A DNA stretch of 64,000 bases from Actinobacillus equuli (GCF_900636745.1 NZ_LR134310.1:558001-622000); one strand, 5' to 3'; shown: positions 19,028 through 27,026, numbered from the stretch's first letter. Numbers and translations are program-made. Notes: generated from the letters alone by a model not told the origin.

Positions 19028-20228
19028 CCAAGCTGATCTCGCTTTAATTAACGATCTGAACGCTGCTATGCAAACTGAAAAACATCGTGGCATATTTGCC
19101 GTGATTATCTTGTTCTTCGCTTTTCTGGTGGTCTTCGTAATCTGGGCATATCATAGCCCGTTAGAAGAAGTCACGCGTGGACAAGGGAGCGTTATTCCGA
19201 CCAGTCGTGAACAAATCGTGCAAAGTCTTGATCCCGGTATTATTCGCGAAATGAAAGTAAAAGAAGGCGATATTGTCGAAAAAGACCAAATTTTACTGAC
19301 TTTAGACGATACCCGCAGTTCTGCTATGCTACGAGAAAGTAAAGCGAAAGTACTTAACTTACAAGCTGTTGCAGCTCGTTTACAAGCCGAAGCTTATGGT
19401 ATGCCGCTCAAATTTAGCGCAGATATTCCTCGTGATATTCAAGCTCGAGAAAAAGCCGCTTACCAAGCTCGCCTACGTGCCATGAGTGATGCGGTGAAAG
19501 GTTTAACGCAAAGTAAAGCATTATTGGATCGTGAAATCGCACTCACCTCACCAATGGTTAGAAAAGGGGTAATGTCTGAAGTTGAGTTACTCCGAACCAA
19601 GCGACAATCTGCCGATCTTGCTCAACAAATCGCGGAACGTAAAAACCGTTATGCCGCCGAAGCAAATGAGGAATTAGTTCGTACGGAATCAGAGTTAGCA
19701 CAAGCAAAAGAAACACTGGCGATGTATGCAGATCCGGTGGAACGTTCACAAATTAAAGCACCGCTACGTGGTATTGTGAAAAATATCAAAATTAATACGG
19801 TCGGCGGTGTGGTTCAAGCCGGACAAGATATTCTGGAAATTGTGCCGCTGGATGAAAAATTGCTGGTACAAGCTTATATTAGCCCTAAAGACGTTGCTTT
19901 TATCCAAAACGGGCAAGCTGCTCTGGTTAAAATTAGTGCCTATGACTATGCAATTTATGGCGGACTTGAAGGCAAAGTAACGCTTATCAGTCCAGATACG
20001 CTACAAGATGATCGAACACAAAGTACGTTAAAATTAAATCCGGAAGAGTCTTACTACCGTATTTTAATCGAAACCAACGAAAGTAAAATCTTCGACAAAA
20101 ATGGCAATCCGCTTGAGATTACGCCAGGGATGACTGCTACGGTTGATATCCGTACCGGTGAAAAAACGATCTTCCAATATCTCATCAAACCGATTACGCG
20201 TATGAAGCAAGCAATGCAAGAGCGCTAA
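19005..20228 (+). CDS. HlyD-family membrane fusion protein
   Basis: Periplasmic adaptor joining the ABC transporter to the TolC-like channel. In 407 residues it has a short cytosolic head, one membrane helix (about 30-50), a biotinyl-lipoyl half-motif (REMKVKEGDIVEKDQILLTLDD), a long coiled-coil hairpin (about 105-235), and a beta-barrel region with LRGIVKNIKINTVGGVVQAGQDILEIVP. The last motif is typical of HlyD/LapC adaptors. I prefer ATG 19005 (AAGGAAG upstream) over a start at 18996. It ends the operon just before a strong terminator. No RTX or adhesin gene is adjacent. Confidence 0.92.
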   Translation: MSNQEKISQADLALINDLNAAMQTEKHRGIFAVIILFFAFLVVFVIWAYHSPLEEVTRGQGSVIPTSREQIVQSLDPGIIREMKVKEGDIVEKDQILLTLDDTRSSAMLRESKAKVLNLQAVAARLQAEAYGMPLKFSADIPRDIQAREKAAYQARLRAMSDAVKGLTQSKALLDREIALTSPMVRKGVMSEVELLRTKRQSADLAQQIAERKNRYAAEANEELVRTESELAQAKETLAMYADPVERSQIKAPLRGIVKNIKINTVGGVVQAGQDILEIVPLDEKLLVQAYISPKDVAFIQNGQAALVKISAYDYAIYGGLEGKVTLISPDTLQDDRTQSTLKLNPEESYYRILIETNESKIFDKNGNPLEITPGMTATVDIRTGEKTIFQYLIKPITRMKQAMQER

Positions 20229-20245
20229 ATCGTTCTCATTTTTAT

Positions 20246-20276
20246 AAGGCTGTCTGATATTCAGACAGCCTTTTTT
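20246..20276 (+). terminator. Rho-independent terminator of the type I secretion operon
   Basis: A 12-bp perfect stem (AAGGCTGTCTGA, 20246-20257; complement at 20261-20272) with a TAT loop, continuing into a T run to 20276. It is 17 bp past the HlyD-like stop. Confidence 0.95.
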
Positions 20277-20386
20277 ATCACAAAAATTTACAATCCGTTA
20301 TCCGCTTTATTTTTCCGTCACTTAGCAAATTGCAACCCCTCCCCTGCAAATTTTTTGATTTTATTTTCAAAAAAAATGACTAAAAT

Positions 20387-20433
20387 ACACAACATCTTGT
20401 GTTAATAATTAATTAAAACACAATATATAGCAA
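20387..20433 (+). promoter_or_regulatory. Tandem NrdR-like boxes upstream of nrdG-nrdD
   Basis: Box 1 is ACACAACATCTTGTGT (20387-20402), a near-perfect palindrome. Box 2 is ACACAATATATAGCAA (20418-20433). Both fit the NrdR pattern acaCwAtATaTwGtgt, with ten-base cores at 20390-20399 and 20421-20430, exactly 31 bp apart (three helical turns). Box 2 ends 14 bp before the nrdG ATG. NrdR, a Zn-ribbon/ATP-cone repressor, normally needs such a pair. Box matches are seen; binding is inferred. Confidence 0.85.
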
Positions 20434-20447
20434 CATTTTTATAACAA

Positions 20448-20915
20448 ATGAAAAACCTCAGATTTTGCTCGGAACAAATCGTTTGGCAAGAAGTGCCGCA
20501 CGAAACCTCACTCGCCTTCTTAATTACCGGTTGCCCGTTAGGCTGTAAAGGCTGTCATAGTACGGAAAGCTGGAAACTAGGAAGCGGTCAAATTTTGACA
20601 AAAAATTACCTCGCCGAGCAATTAAATAAATACCAAGGCTTAGTCAGCTGCGTACTTTTTATGGGTGGCGAATGGCTGCCTGAACAACTTATTCCGCTAC
20701 TGAGTTACTGCAAACAAAGAGGGCTACAGACTTGCCTTTATACAGGGCTTGAACGAGATGAGCTTTCCGCAGAGTTACTTTCGCAATTAACCTACCTAAA
20801 AACAGGGCGTTGGATTGCAGAAAGAGGCGGTTTAAACAGTCTTACCACCAATCAACGTTTTATCGATTTACGCACCGGTGAAAATCTAAATCACTTATTT
20901 AGCAAGGGAGTTTAA
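20448..20915 (+). CDS. nrdG: Anaerobic ribonucleotide reductase activating protein NrdG
   Basis: Radical-SAM activase that generates the glycyl radical on NrdD using S-adenosylmethionine and a [4Fe-4S] cluster. The cluster motif is C29-x3-C33-x2-C36 (CPLGCKGC), with MGGEWLPEQL as the likely SAM-contact loop. The 155-residue length fits the family. No clear ribosome site precedes the ATG; box 2 of the NrdR pair lies 14 bp upstream, so the leader must be very short. nrdG precedes nrdD, the reverse of E. coli nrdDG. Confidence 0.93.
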   Translation: MKNLRFCSEQIVWQEVPHETSLAFLITGCPLGCKGCHSTESWKLGSGQILTKNYLAEQLNKYQGLVSCVLFMGGEWLPEQLIPLLSYCKQRGLQTCLYTGLERDELSAELLSQLTYLKTGRWIAERGGLNSLTTNQRFIDLRTGENLNHLFSKGV

Positions 20916-20919
20916 TTAC

Positions 20920-22701
20920 ATGATTCGCTTACAACCTAATCAACTTGAAGGCAAGTTAGGCTTTATTGAGCATTATCTGCACGCAAAAAATGCGGCGGAC
21001 GGTTCCAAAATGGATGCGAATGCCAATGTGACCCAAAAAAACATTGCCACCATGGAAAACGAAATGATGAAAGACTTCTTTGTGCAAATTAACCGTGCCA
21101 AAGTGAGTAACAAAATTGCAGAATTATTTGATGAAGGGCTTGCTGGCGAATACTTACGCCAAATTGAAGCGCATGAGATTTACGTACACGATGAGACAAG
21201 CTTAAAGCCTTATTGCGTATCGGTCACAATGTACCCTTTCTTACGTGATGGGCTCACCAAATTGGGCGGAGAATCCAAAGCACCAAAACACCTTGCATCA
21301 TTCTGCGGTTCTTTTGTGAATTTTGTGTTTGCGGTCAGTTCACAATTTGCCGGTGCTGTGGCAACCGTTGAATTTTTAACCTATTTTGACTATTTCGCAC
21401 GTAAAGATTTTGGTGATAATTATCTTGAAACCCACCGTAGTGAAATCGAAAATCATCTACAACAAGTGGTTTATAGTATTAATCAACCGGCTGCCGCTCG
21501 TGGTTATCAAAGTGTGTTCTGGAATATTTCGCTGTATGACAAACACTATTTTGATGCGATGTTCGGTAATTTTGTGTTCCCTGATTTTGAACGCCCGAAT
21601 TGGGAAACGACTGCCGCATTGCAAATTTTCTTTATGAAATGGTTTAACCAAGAACGTACTAAAGCGATTTTAACTTTCCCAGTAGTAACGGCAGCAATGC
21701 TAACCGAAAATGGTAAATGCAAAGACAACGAATTTGCTGATCAAATGGCAGAAGAGCTTTCGCAAGGTAACTCATTTTTTATCTATCAATCCGATAATCC
21801 TGATTCACTTGCTTCTTGTTGCCGTTTACGTAATGAAATCTCGGATCACACATTCTCTTATTCATTGGGTGCCGGTGGCGTGGCGACCGGTTCGATTAAC
21901 GTAATTACCATCAATATGAACCGTTTAGTGCAAGATGAACGTAATTTAGACGAAGAAGTCGGCAAGATCCATAAATATCAATATGCTTATCGCAAACTAA
22001 TGGAAGAATATTTAGCCGCCGGAATGCTACCGGTTTATGACGCCGGATTTATTTCTTTGGATAAGCAATTCCTCACGATTGGTATTAATGGAATGGCGGA
22101 GGCTGCCGAATCACAAGGACTAACCGTCGGTTATAATCCGGATTATATGCAGTTTGTACAAAGCCGTTTAAAAGTAATTTTTGATGCAAATCAGACCGCT
22201 TCCAAAAAATATGGTGTGAAATTCAATACCGAATTTGTACCGGCAGAAAATCTCGGTGTGAAAAATGCGAAATGGGATAAAGAAGATGGCTATTTTGTGC
22301 CTCGTGATTGCTATAACTCTTATTTCTATGTAGTGGAAGATGAAAATACTAATGCTTTGGATAAATTCTTGCTCCACGGAAAAGAGCTAATTGAGTGGTT
22401 AGATGGCGGTTCTGCGTTACACCTCAACCTAGACGAAGCATTAACTCAAACGGGCTATCGCTCATTGCTTGATATTGCAGCAAAAACCGGCTGTAACTAT
22501 TTCTGTATCAATGTGAAAATCACCATTTGTAACGAATGTGCACACATTGATAAACGTACTTTATGTAGTTGTTCAAAATGCGGTTCGCAAAATATCGACT
22601 ACGGCACACGAGTGATCGGCTACTTAAAACGTGTATCCGCTTTCAGCTCCGCCCGCCAAAAAGAACACAGTTTGCGTTTTTATCATCGGAAAGCGGCTTG
22701 A
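20920..22701 (+). CDS. nrdD: Anaerobic class III ribonucleoside-triphosphate reductase NrdD, short form
   Basis: Reduces ribonucleotides under anaerobiosis through a glycyl radical. At 593 residues it is about 120 shorter than E. coli NrdD (712) and seems to start directly in the catalytic barrel, without the N-terminal ATP-cone. Seen are the zinc site CNECAHIDKRTLCSCSKC, the glycyl radical loop RVIGYL (Gly about residue 567), and the SLASCCRLRNE segment likely holding an active-site cysteine. It starts 5 bp after nrdG with AAGGGAG. Its subtype (formate- or redoxin-dependent) cannot be fixed by eye. Convergent with the LysR gene downstream. Confidence 0.92.
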   Translation: MIRLQPNQLEGKLGFIEHYLHAKNAADGSKMDANANVTQKNIATMENEMMKDFFVQINRAKVSNKIAELFDEGLAGEYLRQIEAHEIYVHDETSLKPYCVSVTMYPFLRDGLTKLGGESKAPKHLASFCGSFVNFVFAVSSQFAGAVATVEFLTYFDYFARKDFGDNYLETHRSEIENHLQQVVYSINQPAAARGYQSVFWNISLYDKHYFDAMFGNFVFPDFERPNWETTAALQIFFMKWFNQERTKAILTFPVVTAAMLTENGKCKDNEFADQMAEELSQGNSFFIYQSDNPDSLASCCRLRNEISDHTFSYSLGAGGVATGSINVITINMNRLVQDERNLDEEVGKIHKYQYAYRKLMEEYLAAGMLPVYDAGFISLDKQFLTIGINGMAEAAESQGLTVGYNPDYMQFVQSRLKVIFDANQTASKKYGVKFNTEFVPAENLGVKNAKWDKEDGYFVPRDCYNSYFYVVEDENTNALDKFLLHGKELIEWLDGGSALHLNLDEALTQTGYRSLLDIAAKTGCNYFCINVKITICNECAHIDKRTLCSCSKCGSQNIDYGTRVIGYLKRVSAFSSARQKEHSLRFYHRKAA

Positions 22702-22712
22702 CCCCTCTCTCT

Positions 22713-22765
22713 GCGGAAATTGCTTGACGCAATTTTCGCTGTCTCTCTCCCGCAAGGGGAGAGAG
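22713..22765. terminator. Two tandem hairpins between convergent nrdD and a LysR gene
   Basis: Hairpin 1 (22713-22739) pairs GCGGAAATTGC with GCAATTTTCGC around TTGAC (one G-T wobble). Hairpin 2 (22743-22765) pairs CTCTCTCCC with GGGAGAGAG around GCAAG. The second stem recurs at 25121-25142. Neither is followed by a long T run. A role in stopping the convergent transcripts is inferred from position. Confidence 0.55.
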
Positions 22766-22803
22766 TGCATTTCCTTTTTCTCTTAAAAATTTAACCGCTT
22801 GTA

Positions 22804-23694
22804 TCACCAATCTTGGTTGGCAAAACGTTCGACTAAAAAGTCCACAAACTGCCGAACATTAGGCGACAATTTATGGCGTGAAGCATAAAGAGCATAAATC
22901 GAATAAGTTGGTAATTGCCAGTCAGTGAGTATCGCAGTCAGACGATTTTCCGCTAAATGTTCACTAGTCAAATACTTCGGCAGCATTGCGATACCGCCGT
23001 CTGAAAGCGTAAAGTTCAATAATGCCAATGTATCATTGGTCGTAAAGGTGCTGGTTAATTCTAAATGGACTTCCTGATCAGCTTGGCTAAATTTCCATTC
23101 CTTTTTATTAATATTGGCATGAGCTAAATAGCGATGCTGACTTAGATCTTCCGGTCGTTTTGGCGTTCCGTATCGTGCTAAATAGTTCGGGCTTGCGACA
23201 ATCAAGGAATGACACTTCGCCAATGGGCGAGCAATTAAACTCGGATCCGGATTATTGGTAATCCGAATCGCAACATCAATCGCTTCTTCCACCAAATTCA
23301 CTACTTTATCTCCCAACTGCATTTGCACATTAAGTTGCGGATGTATTTCCATAAATGTTTGAATTGCGTCCAATAAATGCGAACTGCCAAAGGTAGTATT
23401 CGAAGCAATACGCAATGTGCCGTGCAAACTATTTTGTTGCTGATGAAAATCCTGCTCAATCGAATCGGTTATATTTGCAATTTTTCGGCAATATTCGACC
23501 GCTTGTCTGCCTGCATCCGTTAGCGAAACGTGGCGAGTAGTACGATGTAATAATCGGGCATTAAACCACTCTTCCACTAACGCAACCGCTCTGGTTACCA
23601 TTGGACGAGAAAGTTCCATTCTCTCCGCCGCTGCTGTAAAACTATGAGTTTCCGCCACATTTAAAAATACTTGAATCGCTGTAATTCTGTCCAT
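22804..23694 (-). CDS. LysR-family transcriptional regulator
   Basis: A 296-residue regulator. The winged helix-turn-helix occupies residues 1-60 (FLNVAETHSFTAAAERMELSRPMVTRAVALVEEWFNARLLHRTTRHVSLTD), followed by the periplasmic-binding-like effector domain with a SHLLDAIQTFMEIHPQLNVQMQ segment. It belongs to the broad CrgA/AaeR-like group; the effector is unknown. It is divergent from the DsbA-like/NAD(P)-binding pair, and the 177-bp gap contains a perfect T-N11-A palindrome, so it probably controls that pair and itself. Uptake-like sequence GACCGCTTGT lies inside the gene near 23499. Confidence 0.88.
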   Translation of the reverse strand: MDRITAIQVFLNVAETHSFTAAAERMELSRPMVTRAVALVEEWFNARLLHRTTRHVSLTDAGRQAVEYCRKIANITDSIEQDFHQQQNSLHGTLRIASNTTFGSSHLLDAIQTFMEIHPQLNVQMQLGDKVVNLVEEAIDVAIRITNNPDPSLIARPLAKCHSLIVASPNYLARYGTPKRPEDLSQHRYLAHANINKKEWKFSQADQEVHLELTSTFTTNDTLALLNFTLSDGGIAMLPKYLTSEHLAENRLTAILTDWQLPTYSIYALYASRHKLSPNVRQFVDFLVERFANQDW

Positions 23695-23711
23695 TTTTCA
23701 TTCTTCTAACA

Positions 23712-23742
23712 TTTTAAATTGAAACAATTATAATTTAAAATT
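23712..23742. promoter_or_regulatory. LysR-type operator (perfect 10-bp palindrome, 11-bp spacer)
   Basis: ATTTTAAATT at 23712-23721 and its exact complement AATTTAAAAT at 23733-23742 flank 11 bases, giving the T-N11-A geometry of LysR recognition sites. It lies 18 bp upstream of the divergent LysR ATG. A TATAAT at 23822-23827 is a plausible -10 for the plus-strand gene. Confidence 0.75.
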
Positions 23743-23871
23743 CATTATTTTCACCAAATTTATTTCAAATAATGAAACAAACTTTTGCTAAAGAGATTCT
23801 TTTTCACTGGATTCATTTACGTATAATGCAGCTCATCTACTGATGAAGAAATAAGATTTCAAGGAAATAAA

Positions 23872-24450
23872 ATGCAAAAAATTTATTATCTTTTCGACCC
23901 TTTATGTGGCTGGTGCTATGCCGTCTCCAACGGCTTGGCAGAATTAGCGGAAAATGCCGAAATTGAACTGATACCAACCGGCTTATTTAGTTATGACCGT
24001 TTGATTGATGCCGATTGGGCAGAACACGCTTGGACAAATGACCAACGTATTCATCAACTTACCGGACTATCTTTTAGTGAAACTTACCGACAAAATATCT
24101 TGCTTGGAGCGAAAAACTTTAATTCTTTCGCACTGGTGCAAGCCTTAACGGCGGTACGACAAGTAGAACCCACTCAAGAATTAAACGTGCTTCGCCTATT
24201 CCAAAAAGCTCGCTATGAAAACGGTCTAGATACGGCGGATATTAACGTACTCAGCCAAATTTTAACTGAGAATGGTTTTACACAAGCGGTCAATATTTTG
24301 CAAAATTCTGCCACGATAGATCTTGCTAAGGAACGCATTACCCAAGGGGCGGCATTAGCGGCAGAACTTGGTGTACGTGGAGTACCGCAAATTTTTAAAC
24401 AAACCGAACAAGGTTTGATTCAACTCAATACTCAAACATTTATCAAATAG
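23872..24450 (+). CDS. DsbA-family (thioredoxin-fold) cytosolic oxidoreductase
   Basis: A 192-residue thioredoxin-fold protein with the redox pair C12-G-W-C15 in DPLCGWCY. The helical insertion and the cis-proline loop RGVPQIF near residue 175 place it in the DsbA/2-hydroxychromene-carboxylate isomerase family (DsbA_COG3531-like). There is no signal peptide, so it acts in the cytosol. It is cotranscribed with the NAD(P)-binding gene 9 bp downstream. A stress or electrophile-defence role controlled by the divergent LysR protein is inference. AAGGAAA lies upstream of the ATG. Confidence 0.82.
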   Translation: MQKIYYLFDPLCGWCYAVSNGLAELAENAEIELIPTGLFSYDRLIDADWAEHAWTNDQRIHQLTGLSFSETYRQNILLGAKNFNSFALVQALTAVRQVEPTQELNVLRLFQKARYENGLDTADINVLSQILTENGFTQAVNILQNSATIDLAKERITQGAALAAELGVRGVPQIFKQTEQGLIQLNTQTFIK

Positions 24451-24459
24451 GAGCATAAA

Positions 24460-25113
24460 ATGAAAATTGCAGTTATCGGAGCAACAGGATTAGTCGGAAA
24501 TGCAACTGTACAAGAATTAGCTGAGCGTGGTCATCAGGTCATCGGCTTTGCACGTAACATTGAGAAAGTATTCCAAGCGGACAATGTAACGGCAGTACAA
24601 GCAGACGTAAATGCCGCTGATTTTGCCGAAAAATTAAAAGGCTTTGATGCCGTAGTAGCCGCATTTAACGGCGGTTGGGACAATCCAAACTTAGCAGCGG
24701 ATACCGAGCGAGGTTGGAAGGCTATTTTAGCTGCGGCTAAAACCGCTCAAGTGCCGTATTTATTGGTCATCGGCGGAGCAGGTAGCCTATATGTTGCCCC
24801 GAATCTTCAGTTAGTTGATACGGCGGAATTCCCTGCGGAAATTTATCCGGCGGCAAATGTGGTGCGTAATTTACTGACTGAATTACAAGCTCGCCGAGAT
24901 ATTAACTGGGCATTTTTATCGCCTGCCGCAATGTTTGCCGTCTTACCGTTATCTTTCGATAAAACCGGCACTTATCGTTTAGGTAAAGATGATATGTTGC
25001 TGAACACAGACGGCAGCCCAGCTAATATTACTGTGCCGGATCTCGCCGCCGCGATTGCTGATGATGTCGAACAGAAAGCTCATTTATTTGAGCGTTTTAC
25101 CGTGGCGAACTAG
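24460..25113 (+). CDS. NAD(P)-binding Rossmann-fold protein (atypical SDR)
   Basis: A 217-residue protein with the dinucleotide-binding loop GATGLVGNA at residues 8-16 and an atypical short-chain dehydrogenase fold of the NmrA/HSCARG type. Further blocks are FDAVVAAFNGGWDNPN, LLVIGGAGSLYVAPN and FLSPAAMF. It lacks a clear YxxxK catalytic pair, so it may be a redox sensor or a reductase of unknown substrate. TAGGAG precedes the ATG and the DsbA-like gene ends 9 bp upstream, so they form a two-gene operon. Confidence 0.82.
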   Translation: MKIAVIGATGLVGNATVQELAERGHQVIGFARNIEKVFQADNVTAVQADVNAADFAEKLKGFDAVVAAFNGGWDNPNLAADTERGWKAILAAAKTAQVPYLLVIGGAGSLYVAPNLQLVDTAEFPAEIYPAANVVRNLLTELQARRDINWAFLSPAAMFAVLPLSFDKTGTYRLGKDDMLLNTDGSPANITVPDLAAAIADDVEQKAHLFERFTVAN

Positions 25114-25120
25114 AAAATAG

Positions 25121-25142
25121 CTCTCTCCCGCAAGGGAGAGAG
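25121..25142. terminator. GNRA-loop hairpin between convergent genes
   Basis: A perfect 9-bp stem CTCTCTCCC/GGGAGAGAG closed by a GCAA tetraloop, directly between the NAD(P)-binding gene and yqaB, which converge. The same arms occur at 22743-22765. There is no strong T run, so termination is only probable. Confidence 0.6.
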
Positions 25143-25146
25143 TTAA

Positions 25147-25752
25147 TTATCGTGCCTTTGTAATCTGATTGGTTCTCACATCAAACACATCCATTCCGCC
25201 GGCAAGAGCAGCTTGGATGCCGAGATCAGCATCTTCAAATACCAGACAATGTTTAGGCTCTACGCCTAAACGCTCAGCACATAATAAAAAGGTTTCAGGT
25301 GATGGCTTATGTTCTTTCACATCATCCGCATCGACAATCGTATTAAAATACGGGCGGAGGTTAAATTTATCGAGTAATTTATAGGCTTGGATCCGATGTG
25401 CGCCGGTGCCTACTGCTAATGGCTTTTTACCTGAATAATGTTGGATAATCTCAAAAGCCGGTAACAGAGAGGAATGTTCATAAGTAAGATCCATCGCAAT
25501 TTTACGCTTCATTTGCACCACTTCTTCCAGCAATTCCATCGGCATATTTGCTCGTTGCATAATTTCACGTCCGATGGTGTAAGTGGTTGCTCCGCCTAGC
25601 TCGTACATTACCGAGCTATCCACTTGATAGCCAAAATGTTCGCCGGTAATCTCCCACGCTTTTGCATGGCTTGGCATCGTATCAATAATAGTGCCGTCCA
25701 TATCAAAAATGAGAGCCTGATACTGATCCAAAATTTCTGCACTGACTAACAT
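25147..25752 (-). CDS. yqaB: HAD-family sugar-phosphate phosphatase (YqaB-like)
   Basis: A cytosolic phosphatase of the beta-phosphoglucomutase-like HAD subfamily, 201 residues. Motif I is DMDGTIIDT (nucleophile Asp at about residue 17), motif II VGTGAH, motif III lysine in KEHKPSPETF, and motif IV FEDADLGIQAA. E. coli YqaB dephosphorylates fructose-1-phosphate and 6-phosphogluconate; length and motifs fit, but the substrate is inferred. AGGAG precedes the ATG. It lies 9 bp after the rdgC stop and is probably cotranscribed with it. Confidence 0.87.
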   Translation of the reverse strand: MLVSAEILDQYQALIFDMDGTIIDTMPSHAKAWEITGEHFGYQVDSSVMYELGGATTYTIGREIMQRANMPMELLEEVVQMKRKIAMDLTYEHSSLLPAFEIIQHYSGKKPLAVGTGAHRIQAYKLLDKFNLRPYFNTIVDADDVKEHKPSPETFLLCAERLGVEPKHCLVFEDADLGIQAALAGGMDVFDVRTNQITKAR

Positions 25753-25761
25753 CGCTTTCTC

Positions 25762-26670
25762 CTAAATACGTTCTTTAATGCCGCCAAATTCCTCAATCAT
25801 TTTTTGGGTAAATAATTTGAGCTCTTCGGTCATCAATAAGAAATCCGCATCGAAACGTTGAGCAATATCTTCTTTTAAAATATCGTCATTTTTCTCACGC
25901 ACTTCATCAGCAAATTTAACACGAGAAAGCGTTGCATCTTCATTCAATACACACGAGAAATGGTTCTCCCAATCAATTGCAAGTTTTGTAACAAATTTGC
26001 CCGCTTGTAAATGTTGAGCAATCTCTTCGCTTTCCAGATCTTGACGTTTGCAACGGATCACGCTGTCTGTATCAAAGGATTTTAACTCGGCTTCTTCCAA
26101 TAAATTCAACCAATTCGGCGTATGTCCTTTGGCAATCCAGTTCGTCATCACTTCACTCGGCAATAAAGCAAATGAAATTGGCACAACAGGTAGCGATCCT
26201 AATGTTTTACGCAATAATGCGAGCGTATCTTCCGCTCGTTTGCTTGAACCGGCATCAACATAAACTAGCTGGGCATCTAAATCCAACCAAATTGCGGTAA
26301 ATTGATGTTTACTAAATGCTCGAGGCAACAACATTGCCACCACATCATCTTTGATCGCCTGTTTTTCTGTTTTCTTGAGCTTACGGGCTTCTTTTTCTTC
26401 TAAAACGGCAATACGTTCTTCCGTTTCTTTTTTCACCACATTCGCCGGTAACAGCTTATCTTCTTTATGTGAAACCAATAAAAACTGTTTGCCCTGCGAA
26501 AAATGTAATAATTCCGACCCGGAAAGCGGATTCGACCAACCGAATTTACTCATATCGCTTTGTGAACAAGGGCTAAATTTGGTTTGTTGCAGTTGCTCTT
26601 CCAGTGAATGACTTTCCAACGAAAGCGGCGAAGTCAGGCGATAAATCATGACATTTTTGAACCAGAACAT
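25762..26670 (-). CDS. rdgC: Recombination-associated protein RdgC
   Basis: Nucleoid-associated, ring-forming DNA-binding protein that restrains RecA-promoted strand exchange; 302 residues is the usual length. The N-terminus MFWFKNVMIYRLTSPL, the FGWSNPL block and the basic KKTEKQAIKDDVVAMLLPRAFSKH segment are family hallmarks. It heads a short operon with yqaB. Upstream is a 356-bp gap with several inverted repeats before proC. Confidence 0.95.
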   Translation of the reverse strand: MFWFKNVMIYRLTSPLSLESHSLEEQLQQTKFSPCSQSDMSKFGWSNPLSGSELLHFSQGKQFLLVSHKEDKLLPANVVKKETEERIAVLEEKEARKLKKTEKQAIKDDVVAMLLPRAFSKHQFTAIWLDLDAQLVYVDAGSSKRAEDTLALLRKTLGSLPVVPISFALLPSEVMTNWIAKGHTPNWLNLLEEAELKSFDTDSVIRCKRQDLESEEIAQHLQAGKFVTKLAIDWENHFSCVLNEDATLSRVKFADEVREKNDDILKEDIAQRFDADFLLMTEELKLFTQKMIEEFGGIKERI

Positions 26671-26823
26671 TTTTATGGATCCTTTTAGGGTGTTAGAATG
26701 GGTAAAATTCTAACAGATTTCTCTTTTGGGCTCTAATCAAATCTCCTTTCCCTTTTTTCTAAAGAAAGGGAGCTTGAGGGAAATTGTGATTTATCCCCTA
26801 TTTCCCGCCAAAGCGGTTGCGTA

Positions 26824-26893
26824 AACTTTTGAAGGCAACTTTTCGTGTTTGAGTTTGCTTGCAAACGAGTTTGAAAAGTTCGCCTCAAAAGTT
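26824..26893. repeat. Long imperfect inverted repeat with a nested hairpin
   Basis: Two 21-base arms (26824-26844 and 26873-26893) are complementary apart from a short offset at the centre. The 28-base loop itself contains GTTTGC-TT-GCAAAC (26853-26866). No gene lies in the rdgC-proC gap, and the only other clear structure there is the hairpin at 26957-26982. Origin is unknown; it looks like a dispersed intergenic element. Confidence 0.6.
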
Positions 26894-26956
26894 AGCAATA
26901 AGCGTAGGGAGAAGGAAAATCCGGGGGCGCCTTTCTTCAGTTATTTTTTGAGGGTT

Positions 26957-26982
26957 ACTTTCTTTGGTGAAGCAAAGAAAGT
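26957..26982. repeat. Perfect 10-bp hairpin upstream of proC
   Basis: ACTTTCTTTG (26957-26966) and its complement (26973-26982) around GTGAAG. It lies 44 bp before the proC ATG. I recall similar AAAGAAAGT palindromes from intergenic regions of related genomes, but could not check copy number. Confidence 0.5.
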
Positions 26983-27026
26983 GACAAAAAACAGATAAAA
27001 TTTATTAACATTAGCTGGAAATAATA

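Noticed and set aside
20351-20376. Possible FNR site before nrdG (TTTTGA and TCAAAA arms)
   Set aside because: The half-sites are separated by the wrong distance for FNR, and the arms are simple A/T runs.
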